Assembly (NCBI RefSeq): GCF_024267675.1
Contig: NZ_JALDYX010000025.1
Location: 1 to 64,000, forward strand
Direction: 5' to 3'
DNA: 64,000 nt
Source of the DNA: Marinobacterium sedimentorum
GTDB lineage: Bacteria > Pseudomonadota > Gammaproteobacteria > Pseudomonadales > Balneatricaceae
Shown one piece after another: positions 50,990 through 58,446 of this stretch. Below the pieces are notes generated by a model. It was not told the origin of the DNA and ran no database searches. It saw only the letters and a list, made by a program, of their open reading frames with translations. A program made the position numbers and the translations under genes. Each line of letters opens with the position of its first letter. The stretch's first letter is position 1.

Positions 50990-52664
50990 GTTCCGCTACC
51001 CATTGCCGTACTGCCTGCGCCACCCGGGCAGGATCCTCGGCCACCATACTACGAATGGTATTGATCTGATATTCGAAGCTTTCATTGGGTGTCGACAAAA
51101 AGCTTTCTTCCTTGTTGCCAAAAGTCACCCGGTCATCCGCCACATCGGAGCTTTCGAGCCCTTCAAGCTCTGCAGCCACATTGCCACTGCTGCCAAGTAA
51201 CGGCTTGCCGTCATCCGTTGCCGGCACCGCCAGGTTCTTCAGTATCGGGCGTAACACGCCAAATACCAGCAGCAGCACAAAGAGCGCGGCCATCACCTGC
51301 TTGACGATATCCCAGAGCCAGTCCTGCTGCCACAACGGCGTGTCGGCCGCCTCCACAAAGGACTCGGGGGCGGCGAAGGCCGAGTTGATGACATTCACGC
51401 TGTCGCCACGCTGGGGCGAATAGCCCACGGCATCCTGTACCAGAATGCGCAGCCGTTCGAGTTCGTTCTGGGACCAGGGCTGACGCTGCCCGCCGCCCTC
51501 TTGCGCACGCGCCGAGGGAATATCATCCACCACCACGGCGACGGTCAGGCGCCGCACACGGCCCATCTGCTGGCGCGTGTAGCTGATCGAGCGATCCAGT
51601 TCATAGTTGCGTACCGCCTGCTGACGACTGCTGCCCGACAGTGCGCCGCCAGCGCCTGCAGCCGCTGCCCCGTTGGCCACTTCCGGTACTGTGCTGGGCC
51701 CTGGAGGCTGATTCGACAGCGCACCCGGCACGCCACCGGCGGCCTGTCCCCCTGCACGACTTTCCTCGACGGTCTGTTCACTGCGCAGCGATGGCAGATC
51801 CGGATTGAACAGCTCGCTGGTCTGCTCCACTGCATTGAAATCGATGTCTGCCGACACCTCGGCACGGTAGTTGCCGAGCCCCACCACCGGTTGCAGGATG
51901 CTGTTAACACGATTAAGCAGGGTTTCCTCAATCTTGTGGGTGTAGTCCAGCTGCTTGCCAGCCAGGACGACATCTTCATCTACATCGCGGGTATTGAGCA
52001 GCCGTCCCTTCTGGTCCACCACCGTCACATCACGCACCTCCAGTTCCGGCACCGACGAGGCCACCAGGCTGGCAATGGCGGCCACCTGGTTGGGCTCGAT
52101 ACGCCGGCCGGCAAAGAGCTCAACGAACACCGATGCACTGGGCTTGCGCTCATCGCGGATAAACACGGTACTTTTGGGAATGGCCAGATGCACTCTGGCG
52201 CTGCGAATGGCGACCAGACTGGCGATGGTACGCGACAACTCACCTTCCAGGCCGCGGCGGTAGCGGGCGTTCTCCATGAACTGACTGGTGCCCAGGGTCT
52301 GTTCCTGATCCAGCAGTTCAAAGCCTACGCTCTTGTCCGCGGTAAAGCCCTCTGCGGCCAGCTTCAGACGGGCCTGATGCACATGCTCCTGCGGCACCAG
52401 TATGGCGCGGCCATCGGCATCGAACTTGTAGGGGGTGTTGTACAGGCGCAGCTGCTCGATCACCTGATTGGCGTCGGCAAAGGAGAGGTTGGAAAAGAGC
52501 ACCCGGTAATCGGGCTGTTGCGACCAGAGCACCACGGCGAAACCGATCGCAACACTGGCAGCCAGGCCCACCATCAGGCCTATCTGCCGAAGAATGCTGA
52601 GACTGCTGAAGCCGGCCATCAGACCACGCTTGCCGCCTTCGAGTTGCGCCGGGGTATTATCCAT
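50982..52664 (-). CDS. fliF: Flagellar MS-ring protein FliF
   Basis: A 560-residue protein with two membrane spans (about 24-45 and 447-466). Ring-building motifs lie between, such as DYRVLFSNLSFADANQVIEQL and YHKIEET-type segments, and the C-terminal tail binds FliG. It forms the MS ring, the base on which the rest of the flagellum is assembled. It begins 37 bases after fliE. Confidence 0.96.
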   Translation of the reverse strand: MDNTPAQLEGGKRGLMAGFSSLSILRQIGLMVGLAASVAIGFAVVLWSQQPDYRVLFSNLSFADANQVIEQLRLYNTPYKFDADGRAILVPQEHVHQARLKLAAEGFTADKSVGFELLDQEQTLGTSQFMENARYRRGLEGELSRTIASLVAIRSARVHLAIPKSTVFIRDERKPSASVFVELFAGRRIEPNQVAAIASLVASSVPELEVRDVTVVDQKGRLLNTRDVDEDVVLAGKQLDYTHKIEETLLNRVNSILQPVVGLGNYRAEVSADIDFNAVEQTSELFNPDLPSLRSEQTVEESRAGGQAAGGVPGALSNQPPGPSTVPEVANGAAAAGAGGALSGSSRQQAVRNYELDRSISYTRQQMGRVRRLTVAVVVDDIPSARAQEGGGQRQPWSQNELERLRILVQDAVGYSPQRGDSVNVINSAFAAPESFVEAADTPLWQQDWLWDIVKQVMAALFVLLLVFGVLRPILKNLAVPATDDGKPLLGSSGNVAAELEGLESSDVADDRVTFGNKEESFLSTPNESFEYQINTIRSMVAEDPARVAQAVRQWVAEHE

Positions 52665-52701
52665 TCAAGTGAAGCCGCCCTGATTCCTGTTGGATCCCGT
52701 A

Positions 52702-53049
52702 TTACATCGGCATCTTCATAATGTCTTCATAGGCCGAAACCAGCCGGTTACGCACCTGAGTCATGGCCTCGAACGAAACCGACGCCTTTTCCATACTGAT
52801 CATGACCTGGGGAAGGTCCACCGTGGGATCGCCCTGCTCGTAGGATACCGCCAATTTTTTGGCATCTCCCTGCAGACCATTCACATTGTCGACTGCATTC
52901 TTCAGCAGCTCACCGAAACCGGTACGGTCCACGCCTTGCGGCCCCTGCTGCACACCCGGCGCCAGAATCGGCGACACCCCTTGCTGTGCCTGGGCCTGCA
53001 TTGCTCGCATCTGCATCAGTACGCTATTGATATCGGCGCGCTCAACCAT
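52702..53049 (-). CDS. fliE: Flagellar hook-basal body protein FliE
   Basis: A 115-residue protein from the ATG at 53049 with GGGGGAG upstream; the frame is open to 53079. The C-terminal half, DLPQVMISMEKASVSFEAMTQVRNRLVSAYEDIMKM in pattern, is the conserved FliE region that joins the MS ring to the rod. It is the first gene of the fliEFGHIJK operon and lies behind a sigma-54-like promoter. Confidence 0.95.
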   Translation of the reverse strand: MVERADINSVLMQMRAMQAQAQQGVSPILAPGVQQGPQGVDRTGFGELLKNAVDNVNGLQGDAKKLAVSYEQGDPTVDLPQVMISMEKASVSFEAMTQVRNRLVSAYEDIMKMPM

Positions 53050-53185
53050 TGCTGTCTCCCCCGACCAACCTGGCAGCATTTTGACATTATATGTCGCTTT
53101 AACACGTCAGCAAGCTCGCCAACGCACTATTACGACAAAATGCTGTCACCAGAACGTCAATAAGTTAGTTATCAACAGGAAACAA

Positions 53186-53201
53186 AGCAAATAGCACGCC
53201 A
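53186..53201 (-). promoter_or_regulatory. Sigma-54 (RpoN) promoter for fliEFGHIJK
   Basis: On the minus strand TGGCGTG-CTAT-TTGCT matches the TGGCACG-N4-TTGCA/T consensus with GG and GC 10 bases apart. It lies about 135 bases upstream of fliE. In pseudomonads and vibrios fliE is a class II gene driven by RpoN. The rest of 53050-53264 contains no gene or clear terminator. Confidence 0.8.
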
Positions 53202-53264
53202 ACAATATGATTTAAAATTGACGGCACGCTACAAACCCGCCAGGCAGCGAAGCGCCACCCGCTT

Positions 53265-53894
53265 TCAATCACCGGCGCTGGGAGCTTCGCCGTGCTTGAG
53301 GCGCACATACATCAGCGCCACGGTGATGGCATCACCGAGGGCGGTATGACGTTCAATGACAGGCACGTCCAGCTTTGAGGCCAGAGTGTCGAAACGCAGG
53401 TCCAGGGTGCCGCCGATGGATTTCCACTTGATGATGTCGTGATAAACATGGGACAGCTCGATGGTCTTGTTGGGCAGACCAAAGCCGTAACGCGGGCGCA
53501 GATACTTGTCGAGCATGCGCACATCGAAGCTGACGTAGTAGCCGAGAATCGGTCGGTTGCCGACAAACTCCAGTACCAGGCGCAGCGCTTCGTCGATCTC
53601 GATACCGTCCGCCAGATCCGCAGCACGCAGCTTGTGTATCTTGATTGAGTCAGCGCCAAGGCTCGCCGGCGGCTTGAGACGGATATCGAGCCGCTCGCTG
53701 GTCAGCACGCGGGTGCCGCGTATCCGCACCGCGGCGATGGAGAGAATCTCCGCCTCGGCCACATTGAGGCTGGTGGTTTCGCAGTCCAGCGAGACCACCT
53801 CATCACCCCGATACGGCTCGAACAGGGCCCCGTGGATGCCGCCGCGGTGATCGAGCCGGTCCTTGAGTCGGCGCAGGGTTCTGGGAATGTACAT
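53265..53894 (-). CDS. DEDDh-type 3'-5' exonuclease (DnaQ family)
   Basis: A 209-residue protein with ExoI SLDCETTSLN (Asp37, Glu39), ExoII LGYYVSFDVRMLDKYL, and ExoIII HTALGDA (His183, Asp188), the complete DEDDh set for two-metal 3'-5' nuclease activity. It is smaller than DnaQ of polymerase III and belongs to the group encoded beside cNMP/CBS/DUF294 proteins in acetate loci of pseudomonads and vibrios. Its start overlaps the end of that gene by one base. The cellular role is not known. Confidence 0.9.
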   Translation of the reverse strand: MYIPRTLRRLKDRLDHRGGIHGALFEPYRGDEVVSLDCETTSLNVAEAEILSIAAVRIRGTRVLTSERLDIRLKPPASLGADSIKIHKLRAADLADGIEIDEALRLVLEFVGNRPILGYYVSFDVRMLDKYLRPRYGFGLPNKTIELSHVYHDIIKWKSIGGTLDLRFDTLASKLDVPVIERHTALGDAITVALMYVRLKHGEAPSAGD

Positions 53895-55726
53895 CAGCCC
53901 TCCAGGCGATAACGCAATGCCAGATGTTTCTTGAAACTTTTGACGATCTGCAGCCCATCGCGCAACAGATCCCGTTCCATCTTGTTCAGCAGCGGCAGCT
54001 CGATCAGGTTGGGGGTCGGATCATGACCGTCGGCACTGGCCTCGAGCCTGCGCATCTGCTGTCGCAGGCGCAGCTGCACAAAGAGCGCCAGCGCTTCAGC
54101 CAGTTCCGCACCCTGCTCGGTCTGTAGCTGCCCCAGCTCCACCAGGGCGTCGATACGGGCGAAGGTATTGGTGGCCAGCAGCCTATACTCCAGCGCCATG
54201 GCGCGGATGCCGTGCACCACAGGGAAAATGCCGCCCTTCTTTATATCCAGCTGCGCCTTGTCCCGCAGGCTGCCAAAAAACGTCAGCGGCGTGTCGAATT
54301 CCAGCGCCGCACGGGTGAAGTGAGAAAAGAATAGATCGTTATTGCGCAGGTGACGCAAAAACCAGTTACGTCCGGCCTTGAACAGCGCAGGGTTTCCCGC
54401 CACAGGCTTGGCATCCACGGCGATAGCCAGGTTCATTACGGCGTCACCTTCGCAGGACTGCGCCCAGTCGCTCAGTTTTTGCGTCCAGTCCCCCAGCGAA
54501 TTCACCCACGCAGGATTCGATACCATGATATTGCCGGGGCAAGGCGGAAAGCCAAACTCGATCAGCCGTGCGCTGAAGCGCTGCAGCGTCAGCTGCATGC
54601 CGGGCCAGCTCAGGCCATCGCGGTAGATGACGGCATTATCCTGGTCGGTCTTGAGAATCTGCTCACCCCGCCCTTCGGATCCCATCACCACCAGGCACAC
54701 GTGGGGCTGCATGTCCGCCGGGATCATCAGGTCGAACAGCTTGGCCATGATACGACCGTTCATGGCCGCCAGCAGATCCATGGTAAAGCGCACCTTGACG
54801 CCGTGGGATACCAGCGACTTGATCAGGCTGTTCAGGCCCTGCGCGGCCTCCTGCAGATCCTCCTCGCTCTGGGCGCGCTCGATACGAAGACCTATTACAT
54901 GGGAATGGCTGGAGAAATAACTCAGAATATCGGTCAGCGCGACTATCCCCACCAGCGTCTGCTGGCGCATGACCACCAGGCGCTCAATATGCTGCTGGGT
55001 CATGAGTACCAGCGCATTGAACAGGTAATCATCCGGGCTGACCGTCACCAGCCGGAAGCTGGCGATCTGCACCAGATCCGCCGACTGCTCCAGCTTGCCG
55101 ATGACCAGGGCCTCCAGCAGGTCCGTCTTGGTGATCATGCCGTAGCGATTGCCCTTGCGCACCAGCACGCAGTCGGCCTTGCGGGCGCGCATCAACACAG
55201 TGGCATCGCTAATGCTGGTGCCTTCGTCGACGATCAGCGGTTCCTGCATCAGGCCACTGCTGACCTTGGCCAGCATGAACTCGGCCATGTCCTGATCCTG
55301 ATCGTGCTGCGCCACTATCTCGGATTTGACCGCCAGATTCTGCGCGAAGTAGTCCGCAAACAGCGAGTTGCTGGACACCAGCTCCAGCAGCACCCGCGTC
55401 GGCAGTATGTGGCAGATAGTTTCGTCCACCGCGACGAAGTTATGTATCGCACGGCCACGGATGGCCGACCAGCCGCCAAAGTAGTCATCCGCCTGATAGT
55501 GCACAAATACCTGCCCAGGCACATCGGTCCCATCGGCCCGGCACTCTTCACTCTCGCTGACACGGCCCTTGAGGATGACATAGACCCCCTCGGACTCACC
55601 ACCGGCCGCAACTATGGTTTCGCCCTTCTGGTAGTAGGCGATATCCAGACTCTGCTGCAACAGCGCCTGCTCGCTCTCACTAAGCAGGCTGAAGGGCAGA
55701 TTGCTGATATTAAAGGTCGAAGACAT
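53894..55726 (-). CDS. cNMP-binding/CBS/DUF294 nucleotidyltransferase-like protein
   Basis: A 610-residue protein from the ATG at 55726 with AAGGAG upstream; the frame is open to 55747. Domains in order are a cyclic-nucleotide-binding fold (about 10-125), two CBS domains (about 150-280), and a GlnD-like nucleotidyltransferase region with MGSEGRGEQ and TDQDNAVIY (about 340-365). A DUF294 C-terminal helical domain closes it. The family is a putative nucleotidyltransferase with sensory domains, frequently co-located with acetate uptake genes. It overlaps the exonuclease gene by one base, and repeat copy D lies immediately upstream. Confidence 0.9.
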   Translation of the reverse strand: MSSTFNISNLPFSLLSESEQALLQQSLDIAYYQKGETIVAAGGESEGVYVILKGRVSESEECRADGTDVPGQVFVHYQADDYFGGWSAIRGRAIHNFVAVDETICHILPTRVLLELVSSNSLFADYFAQNLAVKSEIVAQHDQDQDMAEFMLAKVSSGLMQEPLIVDEGTSISDATVLMRARKADCVLVRKGNRYGMITKTDLLEALVIGKLEQSADLVQIASFRLVTVSPDDYLFNALVLMTQQHIERLVVMRQQTLVGIVALTDILSYFSSHSHVIGLRIERAQSEEDLQEAAQGLNSLIKSLVSHGVKVRFTMDLLAAMNGRIMAKLFDLMIPADMQPHVCLVVMGSEGRGEQILKTDQDNAVIYRDGLSWPGMQLTLQRFSARLIEFGFPPCPGNIMVSNPAWVNSLGDWTQKLSDWAQSCEGDAVMNLAIAVDAKPVAGNPALFKAGRNWFLRHLRNNDLFFSHFTRAALEFDTPLTFFGSLRDKAQLDIKKGGIFPVVHGIRAMALEYRLLATNTFARIDALVELGQLQTEQGAELAEALALFVQLRLRQQMRRLEASADGHDPTPNLIELPLLNKMERDLLRDGLQIVKSFKKHLALRYRLEG

Positions 55727-55751
55727 CACAAACTCCTTGTCTGACATTGCT

Positions 55752-55986
55752 AGCAGCCTGTCGGGCTTGGCCGATCGTAGCGAGGGAAAGCCCGTTTTGA
55801 GGCAGTTTTTGAGCTCTTTTGAGACGATAAATCGGCAGGACAGCCGATTTACACAGCGTTAGCTGCCCACCGGGCAAGCTACAGGGATGTAGCTTGTGAA
55901 TAGTGGTTCTATTTAACAAAAAAGAGCACGAAAAATGACCAAAGGCGGCTTTTCCGCAGTAGATCAGTGTTAAGTCCGACAGGCTG
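55752..55986 (+). repeat. Dispersed palindromic repeat, copy D, with nested insertion
   Basis: The left end is AGCAGCCTGTCGGGCTT, the right end is the inverse of AGCCTGTCGGACTT with the outer three bases lost. The body matches copy C except for about 73 extra bases (55824-55896) inserted just before the GAATAGTGGTTCTATTT core. The insertion is three consecutive hairpins: AAATCGGC/GCCGATTT, AGCTGCCC/GGGCAAGCT and AGCTAC/GTAGCT. The copy lies between the actP-type terminator and the DUF294 gene. Confidence 0.85.
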
Positions 55987-56028
55987 TCCAGAACCCTGCC
56001 GTCGCCCATGACAAGCCTCCTGAAACCA

Positions 56029-56061
56029 AAAAGGCACACCCGCATAAGCCGGTGTGCCTTT
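56029..56061 (-). terminator. Intrinsic terminator of the symporter operon
   Basis: On the minus strand AAAGGCACACC, ten-base loop, GGTGTGCCTTTT. A near-perfect 11-base stem with a following T run lies 34 bases after the symporter stop. The A run on the other side makes it potentially bidirectional. Confidence 0.85.
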
Positions 56062-56094
56062 GTCCCTACTGACTAACAGTAAAGCTCAGATAGG

Positions 56095-57894
56095 TTAGTG
56101 TGCGTGCGCCTGACCCGCACCGCGAGGGATACGGATGTTTTCGACAATCGCCTGAATTTCAGCCGAGGGCGCGGGCGTCATCGACGAGACCAGGAAGGCC
56201 GACGCGAAGTTCAGGATCATGCCGACGGTACCGAAACCTTCGGGAGAAATACCGAAGAAGTAGTCATCCGGGCTGCCACCCATGAACTTGAAGTAGATGA
56301 TGTACGCCATGGTTGAGACCAGACCTACCAGCATGCCTGTCACCGCACCTTCAGTATTCATGCGCTTGCTGAAGATACCCATCAGCAGTACAGGGAAGAC
56401 CGAAGCACAGGCCAGACCGAAGGCAAGGGCTACCACCTGCGCCACAAAGCCCGGTGGATTGATCCCGAAGTAGCCGGCGATACAGATCGAGACCACCGCC
56501 GCCAACCGTGCATACAACAGCTCCTGCTTGTCGGTTATGTTGGGGTTGATTGTCTTCTTCATCATGTCATGCGCTATCGCCGTCGATATGACCAGCAGCA
56601 GACCTGCCGCCGTCGAAAGCGCCGCCGCCACCGCACCGGCCGCTACCAGGGCTATGACCCAGGCCGGAAGATTGGCAATCTCGGGATTCGCCAGCACCAT
56701 GATATCGCGATCGACGTACACTTCGTTGGCAAAAGGCGCGCCATTCACCGCCGCAGGCTCCATTTTCGGGTTGCTGACCAGACGCTGGCCAAACTCACCA
56801 GCCCCCTCCGTGAAGGCCGGCTTGCTACCTTCAAAGGCATCACCCGCCGCATACTGGACCTTGCCATCGCCGTTATGATCGTACCAGCCGATCAGACCCG
56901 AGGTTTCCCAGTTCTTGAACCAGCTCGGCATTTCCGTATAGGTCGTACCGGTATTATCGGCGCCGTTAATCGTATTGATCAGGTTCACGCGACCAAAGCC
57001 TGCCACGCCCGGAATAGAGGTGTACAGAATGGCGATGAAGATCAGCGCCCAGCCGGCGGAGGTACGGGCATCCTTGACGCGCGGTACGGTAAAGAAGCGC
57101 ACTATAACGTGGGGCAGACCCGCGGTACCGGCCATCAGCGCAACGGTGAAGAACACCATATCAATGGTCGACTTGCTGCCATCCGTATAGGCCTTGAAAC
57201 CAAGTTCCACCGACAGCGAATCCAGCGTAGCCAGCACCGACTGACCCGTACCCAGGGTTGCGCCCAGACCAATCTGGGGCAGGAAGTGCCCGGTAATCTG
57301 TGCCGACAGGAAGAAAGCAGGCACCGTAAACGCCAGAATCAGCACACAGTACTGGGCCACCTGAGTGTAGGTAATGCCTTTCATGCCACCCAGCACCGCA
57401 TAGAAGAATACGATGGCCATACCCAGCAGTACGCCTGTATTGACATCAACATGCAGGTAGCGGGAGAACACGATACCCACACCACGCATCTGCCCCGCCA
57501 CATAGGTGAAGGAGATAACGATGGTGCAGAGCACGGCAATCATGCGCGCCGTGCTGCTGTAATAGCGGTCACCGACGAAATCCGGCACGGTAAACTTGCC
57601 GAACTTGCGCAGGTACGGCGCCAGCAGCATTGCCAGCATCACGTAACCGCCGGTCCAGCCCATCAAATAGGCAGAACCATCGCGGCCGACGAAGGAAATA
57701 ATCCCCGCCAGAGAAATAAAGGACGCTGCGGACATCCAGTCCGCCGCCGTGGCCATGCCGTTGGCAATCGGGTGAACACCGCCGCCTGCCACGTAAAATT
57801 CTTTGGTAGATCCGGCCCTTGCCCATATCGCGATACCGATATAGAGCGCAAAGGAGCCCCCGATGAAAAGATATGTGAGTAAATCGATACTCAT
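56095..57894 (-). CDS. Sodium:solute symporter, VC_2705 type (acetate/monocarboxylate uptake)
   Basis: A 599-residue SSF transporter with about 13 spans. STKEFYVAGGGVHPIANGMA (about 29-48) and WMSAASFISLAGIISFVGRDG are typical of ActP-like symporters. Compared with ActP it carries an extra hydrophilic loop (about 310-405) including WYDHNGDGKVQYAAGDAF, which resembles an EF-hand or dockerin-type calcium loop without the last acidic ligand. This long form with a DUF4212 partner belongs to the VC_2705 subfamily. The neighbouring CrbS, CrbR and acs point to acetate or a similar short acid as substrate. Confidence 0.9.
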   Translation of the reverse strand: MSIDLLTYLFIGGSFALYIGIAIWARAGSTKEFYVAGGGVHPIANGMATAADWMSAASFISLAGIISFVGRDGSAYLMGWTGGYVMLAMLLAPYLRKFGKFTVPDFVGDRYYSSTARMIAVLCTIVISFTYVAGQMRGVGIVFSRYLHVDVNTGVLLGMAIVFFYAVLGGMKGITYTQVAQYCVLILAFTVPAFFLSAQITGHFLPQIGLGATLGTGQSVLATLDSLSVELGFKAYTDGSKSTIDMVFFTVALMAGTAGLPHVIVRFFTVPRVKDARTSAGWALIFIAILYTSIPGVAGFGRVNLINTINGADNTGTTYTEMPSWFKNWETSGLIGWYDHNGDGKVQYAAGDAFEGSKPAFTEGAGEFGQRLVSNPKMEPAAVNGAPFANEVYVDRDIMVLANPEIANLPAWVIALVAAGAVAAALSTAAGLLLVISTAIAHDMMKKTINPNITDKQELLYARLAAVVSICIAGYFGINPPGFVAQVVALAFGLACASVFPVLLMGIFSKRMNTEGAVTGMLVGLVSTMAYIIYFKFMGGSPDDYFFGISPEGFGTVGMILNFASAFLVSSMTPAPSAEIQAIVENIRIPRGAGQAHAH

Positions 57895-57928
57895 AATAAT
57901 GCCGCCCTTCTAGTGTCTTTTATCGTTG

Positions 57929-58189
57929 TTATTCGTGAACGTCATATTTTTCGTCAAGCCTGTTGGTACTGAACACGTAGGCCCAGATCAGGATGACGAA
58001 AATAAAGATGGAACCTTGTTGCGCAAACCAGAATCCCAGCGGAAAACCGAAGAACTGAATGGTATCAAGCTGGTCAACAAACAGAATGCCGCAACCGTAG
58101 GAGGCGATGAACCATATCGCAAGATAGGTCCAGATAATGCGCAGGTTCGCGCGCCAGTAGGCAAGAGCTTTTTCAGGACTCAGAGACAT
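57929..58189 (-). CDS. DUF4212 small membrane subunit of the symporter
   Basis: An 86-residue protein with two membrane helices (about 20-40 and 58-77) and AYWRANLRIIWTYLAIWF at the start. These match DUF4212 proteins, which are encoded just upstream of VC_2705-type symporters and are thought to be small accessory subunits. The gap to the symporter gene is 34 bases. Ends in a charged tail RLDEKYDVHE. Confidence 0.9.
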   Translation of the reverse strand: MSLSPEKALAYWRANLRIIWTYLAIWFIASYGCGILFVDQLDTIQFFGFPLGFWFAQQGSIFIFVILIWAYVFSTNRLDEKYDVHE

Positions 58190-58446
58190 AGCACATACCT
58201 TTATTGTTGTTAGCAGGATTAATTAAAATCAGGACAGATTCAATCTAGCAGAGCACTGCTGATTAAATAGCCCCGACTTTAGTCCAACCCGGTGCACTGC
58301 AAACAATTTCAAGTCCCCGAAATACGCCCGCAGAGCCCGTAATACGGGGATTTATCACAAGAAAAACATTTGCAAACACAGCCCATGGCGACTCGTTATA
58401 CAATAGTCGTACGGCAAAGCTCTGCAAAAAGGCAGAGACTGCAAAG
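58190..58446. promoter_or_regulatory. Divergent control region between the symporter operon and crbS
   Basis: A 257-base, comparatively A+T-rich region. For crbS, TATACA near 58398-58403 is a -10 candidate without a good -35. CTCTGC (58420-58425) and GCAGAG (58432-58437) form a hairpin ending 9 bases before the crbS ATG, where no strong ribosome site is seen; it might limit translation. No sigma-54 motif was found. CrbR would be expected to bind in or near this region on the symporter side. Confidence 0.4.
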
